In this document: positions 1 through 12,131 of the stretch, piece after piece
How positions within the stretch are numbered: position 1 is the stretch's first letter
How the letters are laid out: the number at the start of each line of letters is the position of its first letter
Assembly (NCBI GenBank): GCA_030248135.1
Contig: JASANC010001248.1
Coordinates: 102,353-166,352 of the forward strand
Direction of reading: 5' to 3'
DNA: 64,000 nucleotides
From: Theristus sp. LFF4_11
Lineage: Eukaryota > Nematoda > Chromadorea > Monhysterida > Xyalidae
Made by a program: the position numbers and the translations under genes
Notes under the pieces: generated by a model
Told to the model about the DNA's origin: nothing
The model's input: the letters and a program-made list of their open reading frames with translations, nothing else
Database searches by the model: none

Positions 1-80
1 GAATGCACTTAAGTGAAATATTCACTCAGTAAAACATATCAATGAAAGAATGCACAAGCTGCTTGGGTGCATTGCATTTA

Positions 81-3000
81 TCAATCCACTGTTGAACTGC
101 GTCTCCGAACCTGTCCGGTGCGAATCGCCTGGTTCACGCGGTCGCTGAACTGCTGAAAGGCCAACTCAAACTCCTCCTTCGTCGACTCGACTGCCCTGAC
201 GCCCTGCTGTCCGTTCGTGTCCATCGCACGACGGAAGTCACGGTCGGTCTGCAGTCGCACAATTGCTACTGGCATCGGTCGCCCGGTGATCGGATGCCGA
301 AACAGCACGAGATTGCAGTCGCCAGGAATGGCGGCTGGCTTCAGGAACGCTTTTAGACTTCTGAAAAATGATGACATTGATACGGCTGTTGTTTCTCGGC
401 TGTGAAACTTTAAACGTTTGAAACTGCTTTCTGCATGGCACGAGTGAAGTATAACGAAAAAATAAATAAATTCAAAAACAGCCAATCAGCGAGGTTACAG
501 GAACCATCAACTAATTTCACACACAGCTTCAAAGGAGATTCAATAGGAATTCCACTGCAACCTCACGTCTTTCCACCAACCGATAGTGCATCAAATCAGC
601 CGGCAAGTTCTCCAGTTTCACATATCGATGTCGATCCAACGGGCTTGATGTGATCAGTGGAAACGGAATGTTGTCAGAGGACAGGTTCGCGTTGCTCGTC
701 TGACTTGCGTTGCCGTCCATTGGCTGCTGCGGGGCACCTCTGATCAGGCTTTTGTCCCCGCCAGGGCCAGGCGTCATCATGCCCATGGCACCTGGCGGCA
801 ACGGCAATTGGTTGTCCCCTGCACCCGCTGAAATGTGCTTTGAACAGTACCGTTCTTAGAAGTTAGCCGTTCTTTTTCTTCTCAAATCTAAAGCGTCTGT
901 CTGATACGTGCTGGTCTCGATTATGAAAATAATACGTATGCATGCAGTTGCTGAAATTTGACCTGGGCATTATGTAACTTATGTTTACACGAACCTATTT
1001 GTTACTTTGCAACAGCAGTCTGCTTGGATCACGCAAACGCATACGATGGCGTGATGCTTCACCAACTCTTACAGGGCCAGGGTGTGCAAGCAAAAAAGCA
1101 AACGCTCTGGTGGTTTGCAGCACTGTCCATGTCTGATTTGCAACAGTTTCGCAAACTTACAAAACAGCATCTGCGGTCGCGGTGCTGCGTGTGCCATCAG
1201 AGGCGGTGGGCCTTGCGGCATTTGCGACTCTGACATTTGGGAGCCAGGTGGGGGCACCTTTGGCAGCGGAGCATCTGGAGGGGGCATTGGCAAAAGGCCC
1301 TGGCGCCGTGAGGACGGTGCCGATGCTGGTGCAGCTGGACGCGCTGCGTTTGCACTGTTGCCTGCGGTGCTCGTGACGGACGGTGGAAACTGCGATTGCA
1401 GAGGTGAATCACCTGAAATTTGAAGACATGTGAAATCAACTGTGTGGAAAACAGCCACATCACTCACACATTGGTCAGCTGCAATTCAAATGTAATAAAA
1501 CAGCGTACAATACTGTGCGTTTCACTGCACCACCGTGTTGTTTTTGTGCGTGCAGCATTTAAGCGAATCAGCAATGATTACAAAGCATTCGATGCATTTA
1601 AAACATACCTTCAGCCGAAATTGATATTGGCGGTGCCATCATGCCGCCCAATCCGAACATCGAAGGCTGAGGGGCGCTGTGTTGCGTGATCACAGGTGCA
1701 CCAGAAGAAATGTGGTTGGTGATTGTGGATGGTGGAGCCTGATGCTGTTGATGGGACACTTGTGCTGTTGAACTTGGCTGCAAACAAAATCGGTGGTTTT
1801 AGCTGACCGTGGCATTAGGTTCTGCAGTGAATGGAACAAAGTTGTGTTCAGTGACTGACCGCGAAAACAAAAACAAACAAAGCAAGCTAGAACACCAAAC
1901 AAACCATTTGCACAATCTGCGGCGGAAAGTTTTGCTGCGGCTGGAATGGTGACATCGTGGACGACGGTGGAAACGCTGCTTGACTGACTGCAGTGATCGG
2001 GGCAAAACCGCCGGCTGCAGCAGCAGAACTAGTCGAATTCGGCATTGCGATGCTGCCGCCAGGAGCAGCAGACTGAGCCATCGACGTCGCTGCTGGCGGC
2101 TGATTGCCGAGCAGGCCAGACGGTTGTTGTTGTTGCTGCATTGTGTTGATCGCAGGCTGCATGCCCATCAGCGGCTGTTTTGTGGGGGTGCTCGTTGCTG
2201 CAGTTGATCTGAATAAATGATGAATGAATTCGCATCAGTGAACACAAGTCCTTGTCACACATGTCGTGCGTGGCCCTCTGAATAATGGTACAACACAAGC
2301 CATCCAACACGGAAACATGGCAAACCAGCGTTACCAAACCGTAATGCGCGAGCAATCCAAGTATTTTTCTGCGCCAATAGGTTTCCAGTTGATCAGCCAG
2401 TTTACTAGTATTGGCAATTTTTTAGGTTCTGCGACTCAATGCGTTTGCAACGTGATAAGGAAACTAGTTTCATACTTTATGTGGTAATTCAAATTGGCCC
2501 AAGTGATTCAGTCGAATTTTGGGGACCAGGGTCACTTCTACAATTTTGAATCCCGCGTCATGGACAAAACTGTTTATGCGCGCATTGAGTCGTAGAACCA
2601 CAATGAAAGATAATGCTATAAAATGTTCGCACGCACTGCATTGGTGACGGAGCGTTGAACCCATAACCGGAGCTGATCGGCACAGAATCCGTGTGCCCGC
2701 CCGGGCCCCGTTGCTGACTGGTTGACTGCCATTGCCGTTGCAGTTCAAATAGTTGCTGTTGTTGTTGTTGCTGCAGTGACTGACCATACACAGCTGATTG
2801 GCTCTGCTGCGGCGGGAATTCTTGCTGGATCTGCGGTGCAGGCGCTTGCTGCGCACCACTGGTCACGGGCGTCTCTTGTTTGATTTGCATCGCCCGTTGC
2901 TGCTGCTGCTGATTCGCTGGCGACTCAAACGGCTGCGCAAACGGGCCACCACGAGGCGGCTGGTTTTGATGCTGCGCCGGTGATTCGAACGGTTTCACCT

Positions 3001-5993
3001 GGTCGCCCATTTGCGCATCGAATTGCTCAGTCTTTTGCGGCATTGGCAACATGCCGACGCGTTGCGCGCTTTGTTGCTGATAGAACATATCTGCAAATTG
3101 GCCATTTTGTTGCTGATGTAAAGATGTCTGTCGAGTGCTTGGCGGGCGTGCTTGGCGAAACTCAGTAATAAAACTTTCGGCTAAGCAGGTGTATCAACGA
3201 CTGCGATACGTCAGCTCTGCAAAGTTCCGCCTTGCACAATGAAGCAAATACCAAACTGAAACACCTTGCTGCGACATTGACTGCTGTGGCACTCGCTGCT
3301 GATCGAACTGCTGCATCTGCGGCTGCTTGCTGGGTGATTGCTCACTGAACGCCTGTGCTGCCATTTGGTTGCCTGGCTGAGCGGGTGCTGCCCATGGGCC
3401 TGGCGCAAACGGTGACTGTTGCGATTGGTGGCCAACGAGACGGCCATCACGCGAATCGCCCATCGCATTTCCTTCACCGAAAAACGGCGCATTGCTGCCG
3501 CCAAACGGTGGCTGCGGAGGCTGTACGAGGACGGAAAACGGTTACGAAACCATTGAGGCAGATGCCGATGACATTTTTACAGAAGACAACTGCGTTTTCA
3601 TGAAGTCATAATGGCATTTTCAAAGATAATATTGCACGAGGTTCTATTGAACCGTGTTTTGTCGGTGCTGGCCTGCCACCGACACTGAAGCAGAAAAGTC
3701 CAGCTGCTGAGGAATGTTGGACAGAAATTGTGACTGTGACCGCGCACTTTGCCCAGAGGCCAGAACAACGATCTTGACTGCGTCGTTCACCTGATTTTGC
3801 ATCATTTGCTGCTGCGGTGTGTTCGGCGTTTGGAACTCATTTCTCTGCAGAGGTGCCGAAGGCGCCCACTGTGGTATTCCCTGGCCCTGTGAAACCATCG
3901 GTTGCGGTGGCTGTTGCTGTTGTTGGTAGGACGCAAACTGCTGTGGCGCCGCCATGTTGCTTTTCATATCCACTTGTTGGGCAGGCTGTTTCTGCGGCGG
4001 CTGTTGTTGATGATGATTGCTTGAACTATTAGAGTAAGATTGCAGAAACGGTGGCGCCTGCTGATCGGCCGACGTGTCAACGGGCGGAGTGGACGGCTCT
4101 GGACTCGGCTGCCGGGCACGACGGGCGTCTTCGATCACTTTGGTCATCTCGACCCTGCTCGACAGCAGCAGACGAATGGCGGTCGATTTCAGCATTTGCC
4201 CCGATTTTGCCATCGCCTGATTGAGTTTGGTTGCATGGTGCGCGTTCGGTATGGTTACATTCACGACATGAACACACACGAGTATTTTGTGTGAAAGGAA
4301 ATTTGCAACAATCCAACGAACTTTTTGGCCTCACCAGGCTTTATATTTGTCTTGTTGTTGCTGTGCAGTTGTTAAAACGCGTCAAGTCAGCAGTCACCAC
4401 CACCGAAAAATTTACTCTCGAAATGAAACAAAAATTATGAAATTGGTATTGACTTTACTTCGACCTGATCATGTCGATCAAAGCACGTTTCAACAAATGG
4501 ACAACTCGTCGCTTGCACTCTTGCATTGTTCCGAAACAGGCGATCGCTTCACAGATCAAAAACTGTAATGATTGATTGACCTATCACATCCTAAATGTTA
4601 TTCTGCTCAATGCTCATCGGAAATTGGTGAACACAGTAGAACTGCGAATTATAGGATGACAATTCAAAATCGACAGTTCAACTGCACCAAGCGTGAGAAT
4701 CAACGCCGAATTCTCGATCTGTTAGGAAAGCAAACAACGCTTGGAACAATGCAATGTCATGTCATGACGCTTCGGGACACCCAAACTTACTGCGCCGGAC
4801 CACGGTCATGTGTGTGTTGCAGTCTTTATGGTTTTCAAACAAACATTTGCAAGCCCTTTAAGACATGATTTTTTTTTCAGTTGCAGACCAAAGAGAAAAA
4901 AGAAAATGTTGAATTGAAACTGTTGTGAACGTAAACAGTGTGTCACTGATTCGTTTTTTGCATGTTTGTATTATCGTTTCGCGCGAAGGAGGCGAAGTAA
5001 TGAAGTGATGTGTGGAAAAGCTGCACAACTGAAGTGGTTTCGCGCCCGAATGTAGTTCGAATATGAAATAAATTTGAATATCTTTCTTACCAAAAAATAA
5101 AAAATAAATGTCCCAAAATGCGTTTGCACATACAGATAGAGAAAATGTTTCATGGCTGTGCGGCAATTTGAAATCAGAAAGACTTAACTTATTCTGACGG
5201 CAGATTTGTGCAAGGAATTGAGGAAAACTGATCAGAATCTTTTCTGACCAAATAACTAAATAACTAAATTTTAGTTCACATTTGAACTACGTTCTGGTGC
5301 GAAATAACTTTTCAGCTCTGCGGTTTTCCACACATCATTCAACATTAATTACTCCGCTCCTTCGCACGAAAAGATGTGTTCTTGCCAACCGGATCCCGTT
5401 CTTTCTTCTTTGCGGGAAAAAATCTGATAAAAAAGATGACAAGTTGAAAGAAACATACTGTGAGAGTTTATCAACTGCGTGCAGGCATTGTGATTGATTT
5501 TAAAAGGAATACTTCGCTAAAACAAAGACATTTAAGTTTCGCGCTGTCCGTTTCAAGTCTACAACAGTAGTTTGTGTGGTCCTTGTTTTTTTCGTGTACA
5601 TTTCCTTGTTTCATCAACTTGTAATAGGGTACAACAATGAGTCATGAGCAATTTTAACGCATGTGGACGGCTCATCTGGGTATCCCGAAGCGACACAAAG
5701 ATTCGCTTCGAGTGGGGAACTCACAAGATTGTTTCAGGTGACACTGAGTTCTTCAAACAATATAAACGATTTCGAACAATTGGAAACGTGTAATTCCAGG
5801 CAGCAGTTGCAAAATGCGCAAAAAATACCTGACGAGCGTCTTCATCGGTTGCGAATCCAATGAACGCGTCACCGTCGGCTCCGCCCACAATGTGCACATT
5901 GCCGTCCGGAATGTGAAGACCGGAAAAAAACTGGCGAATGTCACCAGCGGTCGCTTCCCATGCCAGATTTTGCAGGCGGATGATCACAGACAT
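81..5993 (-). CDS. rbm12: RBM12-like RNA-binding protein, nine exons, complete
   Basis: RNA-binding protein resembling animal RBM12 (SWAN), presumably nuclear. Exons in transcript order: 5829-5993, 3791-4216, 3265-3520, 2637-3090, 1905-2208, 1609-1777, 1161-1412, 581-827, 81-360. They total 2553 bases, exactly 850 codons plus stop, and every junction has GT-AG sites and matching phase. Exon 1 starts the first RRM (MSVIIRLQNL, then IPDGNVHIVGG and FATDEDAR). Exon 2 finishes it with the LLLSSRVEM segment that matches RBM12's LLLSSKTEM. Residues of about 90-700 are rich in Gln, Pro, Met and Gly, as in the family's middle region. Exons 8-9 encode a second RRM-like fold beginning RYVKLENLP. Human RBM12 is about 930 residues with more RRMs, so this copy looks shortened. 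The stop lies 81 bases from the window edge; I see no AATAAA after it. The start is the ATG just before the RRM1 beta strand. Identity is confident; exact exon ends are by eye. Confidence 0.85.
2425..2599. repeat. Dispersed inverted-repeat element R2, copy 1 (RBM12 intron 4)
   Basis: A 175-base element whose ends are inverted copies of each other: GGTTCTGCGACTCAATGCG on the left and the complement of CGCATTGAGTCGTAGAACC on the right. Related copies lie at 25494-25838 (THADA last intron) and 30966-31134 (NLK intron 1), sharing internal words such as GACGCGGGATT and AAACTAGTTTC in one orientation or the other. It has no coding capacity. It is probably a MITE; I could not see a clear target duplication. 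Confidence 0.6.
4977..5373. repeat. Imperfect inverted repeat in RBM12 intron 1
   Basis: About 90 bases at 4977-5064 recur as an imperfect reverse complement at 5281-5373. Shared words include CTTCGCGCGA/CCTTCGCACGA and TTTTCCACACATCA. The spacer at 5105-5230 contains sequence (CATACAGATAGA, then TCTGACGGCAGATTTGTGC) that also occurs near 19640-19710 and 20453-20475. This is therefore part of a dispersed family, probably a non-autonomous DNA transposon. The rest of intron 1 (4217-5828) shows nothing recognisable. Confidence 0.5.
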
Positions 5994-6158
5994 GATTTGC
6001 TTTCAGCCTTCAATTCTTTCTTTCGCAAAGTAAACAGGTAACGACAAAGCTGTGCGCAAAAATAAAATACTCGGTATTCGATTATCTGTTTCACTCGTTG
6101 TTTCGCATTGATAGTGCTTCAGGCACAGAGCAGAAGTTGAAAACGAACGAACACCCCT

Positions 6159-6981
6159 GTGGCCAGTTTTATAAAAGTGAGGAGTTGAGGAGTGAGGGGA
6201 AAATTTTTGAGGAGAGTAGTTGAGTAGGGTTTTATAAAAGTGAGGAGTTGAGGAGTGAATTGAGTAGAACACGTGTTAAAATTCACTCCTCAAAACACTC
6301 CTCAATCCGAAACAACTCAGAGCACGATTCTCGTTTTTTTCAGCAGTGAATTTTCCGTCTCACTGTCGCTGTTTCTGCTTGTAAACCAAGTCTGAATGGA
6401 AGAAAACCAAAAATTATCGTGTTTTTTTATCAAAAACGGTGACAAAATCAAACCAAACCGCTAAAAAACGTGCTATTCAGATTTTTACAAGTCGAATTTG
6501 ACTTGTAAGATTTTTTGAGTAGTTTCGGAATTGAGGAGTCTTTTATAAAACCAAACAAAAATTGAGGAGTAACTTTACTTCTCAAAACACTCCTCAACTC
6601 CTCACTTTTATAAAACCCGTTTTCTTCAGTGGTCAGTTCTATAAAAAGTGAATAGTGCTTGAAAAGTGAATAGTTCTACTCCAGGGTGTCCCAAAATTTA
6701 GACCTTGACAAGTTCCGGTTGAATATTTCAACCACAAGTTCATCTTTGACCGAAGTTTCCCATTGATTGGATTGATATTTCTAATTTCCACGCAAAACTG
6801 TTTGTCTTTGGAGCTGATGTCTCGATTATTTTTCCAGAATTTCTCAAAGACTAACTTTTGGAACACCCTGGAGTAAAAATGTTCACTTTTCAAACACTAT
6901 TCACTTTTATAGAACTGACACTGAGTGGAGAGAAAAAGTGAGTAAAACTCCTCAACTCCTCACTTTTATAAAACTGGCCAC
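6159..6981. mobile_element. Nested set of inverted-repeat (MITE-like) elements
   Basis: Outer ends are GTGGCCAGTTTTATAAAAGT at 6159 and its complement ending at 6981. Inside lie two more inverted-repeat units: 6227-6618, bounded by GGGTTTTATAAAAGTGAGGA and its complement, and 6632-6919, bounded by GTCAGTTCTATAAAA and its complement. The latter contains a fourth unit at 6678-6875. All but the innermost share the TTATAAAAGTGA theme, so related elements seem to have inserted into one another or duplicated. No transposase reading frame is present. The transcript or single strand would fold extensively. Confidence 0.7.
6678..6875. mobile_element. Innermost MITE, Tc1/mariner-like ends
   Basis: A 198-base unit bounded by TACTCCAGGGTGTCCCAAAA and its near-perfect complement TTTTGGAACACCCTGGAGTA, with TA at both tips. 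CAGGGTGT-type termini with a TA target are typical of Tc1/mariner-derived MITEs. It sits wholly inside the 6632-6919 unit, so it appears to be the youngest insertion of the nest. No coding capacity. Confidence 0.55.
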
Positions 6982-9900
6982 TGCTGGTTCGTATTTACAC
7001 AAATGAGTTCGGTCTTGTTTCAGCCCTTGTGTTTCTGATCTGATCTGATTTTTAAATTCATATGCCCTGTGAAAATTGTGAAATCACAAAACATATGAGC
7101 AAGATTCATGCTGGAACTAAAAAACTATTAGGATTCAGGATGTAAGACGCTAAGAAGGCTGAATCGGATTTTTAAGAGCCCGGTCGATCGAATTTCTGAA
7201 AAATCACGGGTTTTTCACATTCATCAAATAATTTTTTGTTCTTGACCTGCTCATTCGAATTTGTTGTAATACGCAATTTTTTGCGACATAACCCGCAATT
7301 TTTCACGATTCTTGCAAATTTTAAAACAGCGAAAAAACAGACAAATACCATCATGCTTTTGTGATGGCCATATAGAATTGTAGAAAAAGGTGTATGTAAA
7401 TCAACAAAAACTTGAACGAACTTGAAATTCTTTTTTGACGATCAAAGACGTTTGCACCAATATGTGGATGTGGATACTGAATTCGGCAGGGGATCGAACC
7501 AGGTCTGGTCGGAGCAGGCTGGTCGATGCAGATAAGCAGTTTTATCAGCAGCGGGCATGTTACAGGCATGGCACGGTGGAAGCAGGGTTGAGGGGTTTGA
7601 TTTTTTTAAATCCGGATCTTTTTTCAAAAAATTGAAAAAATTCTTTCTCTTTTCTCTGCAATTTTTTTTTCGACGGGCATTAAAAACGAAACGATTTGGA
7701 AACAAAAACGAAACGATAATTCATCGATTTATTTCTTTCAACCAAACATAACCAATCTGCCGTTCGATGCAGTTTTCTGTTTTTTAACGGGTCAAACACA
7801 TTAAAATGCGAAGTAACAATCAACCGATTTCGACGCTTGTCGCGCCGTAGTATGAGTATCCTACTAAATACTACCAACAAGTCACAAATGGATCCAACGA
7901 ATCGACCAACCGATAAACGAAACGGAAGTATTGAAAAGCCGAAGGCGCGTTGACGAATAAAAGCAAACGATTCTCTAATCCTGTATTTTTCATATGTTCA
8001 GAACGTTTTCCTCTACCCTCGTGCATCGTCGAAAAAAAATAACTCGTCTTTAACTTGATCTCATTTTGTTAATTTGATTACATCTGATTGCAACGTACAA
8101 ATCAATTAGTTTTTTGGTGCCTACTGGTTTCAACTTTTCAACTAGACATTGTTCGTTTTGGAGTAGCTTTTGGCAGAAATTATTGTCGCCACGGTGCACC
8201 AAACCAGACTCAGACATGCGTCTGGAACTTTGATCGACGTAACTTTTTCGCTGGTGATGCTTTGCTTCTGCACCTTTCTTCAACAATGTGTCTACTATTT
8301 ATTTGTTTTGTCATGACCGCTTGACTAACTTTAGAGTTATTCTGATTATTTGCATTCGACAGGCGCGATAAAATACTATTTTTTTATGATTTGCTTTTTG
8401 TCTTCTCGTGAACTTGTTCTATTTTACTGGAGAATAAATAGACCGATATGGCGATATTATATTTCTTTAGAACGATCGGTGAAAAACCACATTGTCGCTG
8501 TTCGTCTTCAATTTTGCTCAACGATAATTTTGTTCAAAACAAAATCCTTTTTTTTTAAATTTGTTCATTGCGAACTGAGTACGTATGAAATTGCATATAG
8601 TTTTCAAGATCAAGGAAACAGAGTCACGGATGGACTGCCAGAATCACTGTTCTGTTCCAAGTGTTGCCGCGTTTGCGTTTTATGTGGTTCCTGGCGTCGC
8701 GAATTCCATCCATTGTACCTTGTATTGCTTTCCTGTCAAACTAGGAACTCTCATCGGAGTACGAACTAAGTACATCTAATTAGCCGATTCAACTAAAACT
8801 GACGAACACCACGGAGCATAAAAATGGCGCATTGACTGAATAAAATCGGGCAACTGGAATTTGCACAGACAACTGCTAAAACGTTGCGCTCATGCAGTGC
8901 TGCTGCTGCAGCACTCACCAAATTCAGTCTCAACGGGAACATTTGTACCGTTCCGTTACAATTAATTTGCTCAATTCAATTATTTCGCATTGTTACAATT
9001 TTTACGGCTACAAACGTTGAACGAAGATCTTATCAAGAGTAAGACCGATTATGGCGACACCGTAAGACCTTACGAGTGACACAATAGTAATAACCGATTT
9101 TTTAGAATTTGTCTGTACTTCAAATGTCACGTTTGGATTTGCATGGAAGTAAATACTGGATTCAATCTTGAAGTTTTTGAATGAAGTTAAGTTAACGTTT
9201 TTTGCTTGCTATTTAATTGTTGTTGATCTTTGAATCACAAATTGATTTAAAAAAAACAAGGTATGAAATTATGTTCATTTTTCTGATTCTTTTTTTCTAA
9301 CATGTGGTTGTGTTGATGTTTTTTGCAGTTAATGCGTGTGTCAGCTCAGCTGGAGTGATACTGGTTTTGCACAAACCTGGAACACCTACTTTCAGGCTAT
9401 GAAGTTATTAGGCTTCACAGCTTCCAAGTTTCTCTTTTAACAGATGGTTTATCTTTCCCAACGTCAGCAAGGCCCACCGTCAGGTTTTCTCGGACAAGGC
9501 AGGAGCAGAAAATGTGAAATACCTTTTTGTCCATCGATATTGCTGCATCGACTTTGAAACTGGCTGATTACCCAAACTGCCAAAATAAGTCAGCATTGGG
9601 TGATTTCGTTTGATTCGGTTTTTTACGCTTCGGTTAACTAGGCAGTCAATGTCTTTCTGTTTTTATGTTTTTTTCTTTCTGTTTTTTTATGTTTTTTTGC
9701 CCCAACGAACCATACTTTTTATATGTCGGAGAGCTTGATGATTGCAAGTTTTTCATTCTGCCTTTAATTTCGAATGGTCCAGTCCTTTTTGTAACGTGGT
9801 TAAAATTTTCAAAATCGGTCAAATGTGACAATTTCTGGTCTGGCTTATTTTGTTAATAGATAATCTAACGTCAGATGGGACAAAACACGAAGGAAATCTG

Positions 9901-10459
9901 TTCGTTTGGGATTGTATTTTAAGCTTCTAAATGAAACTATAGACAAACACAGAATCGATTGACCACGCTTAAAAATTTTGCTCAGCGTTAATGAAACCGC
10001 AAAGAGTTTCATTAATTTTGCTCACAGTTTGCTTATGTTTTGAAATATTTTGAAGTTTCTGCAGGCTGCGGATGGAAGACCATGATGATTAATAAACTGA
10101 TAATAATTATCTGGTTGCACTGAACCTTTTGAATCATTTTTTGGAAAAGATGCGACTAGAACAGATTCTAATGAATTCGTTAATCCGTTTGATTCAACAA
10201 GCATTCAGCAATCAAGAAGACCGGTGATTCGCGCGAGGTTTTGTACAATGACACCGCAAAAATCAGTATCGATGAATAAAACACAAAATCAGTCCTTGAA
10301 CGTTCAAACAAGCCGTTGAAGTCCAGTGCCCTGATTGGCTTTGATATTAAACGAACGCTTTTATGATTCCGCGGAAATCAGATTTTTGCGATCTTTTACA
10401 ACCGGACTGGAGTTGCATAAAAAGAATAAGAAACTTTCTGAAACCAAGACCATCAAAAT
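6982..10459. other. Gene-poor AT-rich spacer between RBM12 and THADA
   Basis: No gene model could be built in these 3.5 kb apart from one possible isolated exon at 8601-8769, listed separately. The sequence is AT-rich with T and A runs. The reading frames present are short and lack neighbouring splice partners. A B-box-like word near 7490-7505 on the minus strand is not accompanied by a foldable tRNA. Confidence 0.5.
8601..8769 (+). CDS. Possible isolated exon, PAN/Apple-like cysteine pattern
   Basis: A 169-base stretch between an acceptor (TTGCATATAG) and a donor-like AA/GTACAT stays open in one frame. Its translation has the spacing seen in PAN/Apple or similar extracellular cysteine domains: MDCQNHC, then AFAFYV, then HCTLYC. 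No convincing partner exon was found on either side, so this may be a decayed gene, an exon of an unrecognised gene, or chance. Treat the family suggestion as a hint only. Confidence 0.22.
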
Positions 10460-10887
10460 CATAGTTGTTCTAAGGGCCGCCCCCCCCCAAACTTTTTCGA
10501 ATCTCTCTTTTTCGAATTTTTCGGCTCAGCTAACATCTGAGAAAATTTCTCAGCCAGCTATCTATCTGAAAATTTTTGTCTTCGAAGACATAAAATGAGT
10601 CAATTTTTACCAAAATTGACCAATTTTGCTCGAAATTCTTGAAAATTTTCGCTAATTGTACTTAAAATATACATTTATACTTGATTTTTAGCGTATTTTA
10701 AGCATTATGCAGCTGTTTTTATCGCTTTTTAGCGTTTTAGTTATCTATCTATATCTAATTTCAAAATTTTGATCCCCCCGATGGCCGATGGCCTCCCCGC
10801 CCCCCAATTTTGCAGCTATCTGTCCAGAAAATTTGCTCCAGCTATCTATATCGCCCCCCCCCAACCCCCAGCTCTGGAACAACTATG
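10460..10887. mobile_element. hAT-like MITE, copy A, with 8-base target duplication
   Basis: A 428-base element with perfect 11-base terminal inverted repeats, CATAGTTGTTC and GAACAACTATG. It is flanked on both sides by the same eight bases, ATCAAAAT (10452-10459 and 10888-10895). Long C runs lie just inside each end, and the interior is AT-rich with CTATCTATC stretches and the word GTCTTCGAAGACATAAAATG. It has no transposase. Eight-base target duplications are characteristic of the hAT superfamily, so I call this a hAT-like non-autonomous element. Confidence 0.8.
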
Positions 10888-12131
10888 ATCAAAATTTCTT
10901 GCAGCGATGGCGCAACAATTTACTTCCGATTTGGCGTTGCCGTTGAATTGATAAATGAGAAGAGAATCATCGACATCAATATTGATTGTGCAATGATAAT
11001 GCAAATACAATTTGTGCAGCGAATAAGCTGGGGATGCTTTTCTACATTTCCGGAAACCTCTTTCAAATCATGCTATCTGATAAATCATTTGCTTTTTCGT
11101 AAAGATTTTTGAGAGGAACATGAAAAAACGACCATTTTCCTGAACGCCAAAATTGCGGCCACAAAATTTAGCAAATGAAAACACAAATATGTCAGCAGAG
11201 AATGAACTGCAATGCACTGCATCTGTTTATCAACTAGCTTTCCAGCGTCAAAAAATGCACGCACCTCCCAATTTTGATGTTTCTTTTGAAAATCGTTGGT
11301 ATTATTGGTTAGTGGACATTTGGTGACTGGAGAAACAAAACAGAAGCATGGATGGACTTTGTTTCTTCAGGTTCATTTCACCAATGATTGAAAGCCGAAC
11401 CCGAACTACCACTACAAGTAAATTTTAAATGCTGACGTTGATATCGCGGTTGTGAATTCCAATGTTGATTATTGAAGCAGTGGATTAAAAAATCTTTTGT
11501 CAGCTGAGTTGACATTGGAAACTGTGGTGAACGTGTGACATTGAGCTGAAAGTTAAATTATCACGAGACAATGATGAAAACACAAACCACTTACAAATAT
11601 TTTAGCGTGGAATTATAGACTCACTTGAAAAACAACTAATGCTTTATTTAAAATACAACAATAGCGGCGTTTTTAAAAAAATGAAAACGTCGGTTTATTA
11701 TTACAGTTTTAATTTACTTAACTTAATGCTGTTCAAATTTTTTTCATCCCTTATCCCTGACACATCAAGGTAGACTTGAAAGAAAACTCGCTGTCAGTTT
11801 GAAACTATACAGTTCGAACAGAGCTTGTGGTTGTGAAGCGAAGTTTTAACGAAGCTTTAATGCAGGTGCAGTGTTGTGTAATCTTCTGATTGGCTGTTGC
11901 AGTTGTCTGAATCAGGTTCAGTGAAAAGAGAAATATTTCTTCTTTTTAAATTTAAATATTTGAGAATTTTCTTTTTTAAGAAAAGTTTTGTTTGACTTTC
12001 AAAAAATGTGCCAAAAATGAGCTGTTTTCAGGGGAATTCGTTATCGTTATCGTTTTATTACGCTTTTTTATCCATAATTTTTTTGGAAGCAAGTCAAACG
12101 AAAGCAACTGGGTATACGACCCAGTGCAGCC
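10888..12131. other. Spacer between hAT-like copies, no gene seen
   Basis: About 1.2 kb of AT-rich sequence between two copies of the hAT-like MITE. I found no exon with plausible splice sites and similarity to a known family, and no RNA gene. Confidence 0.5.

Noticed and set aside
7480..7600. Second tRNA or SINE suggested by GGTTCGATCCC on the minus strand
   Set aside because: No A box at the right distance, no pairing of stems, and no target duplication seen.
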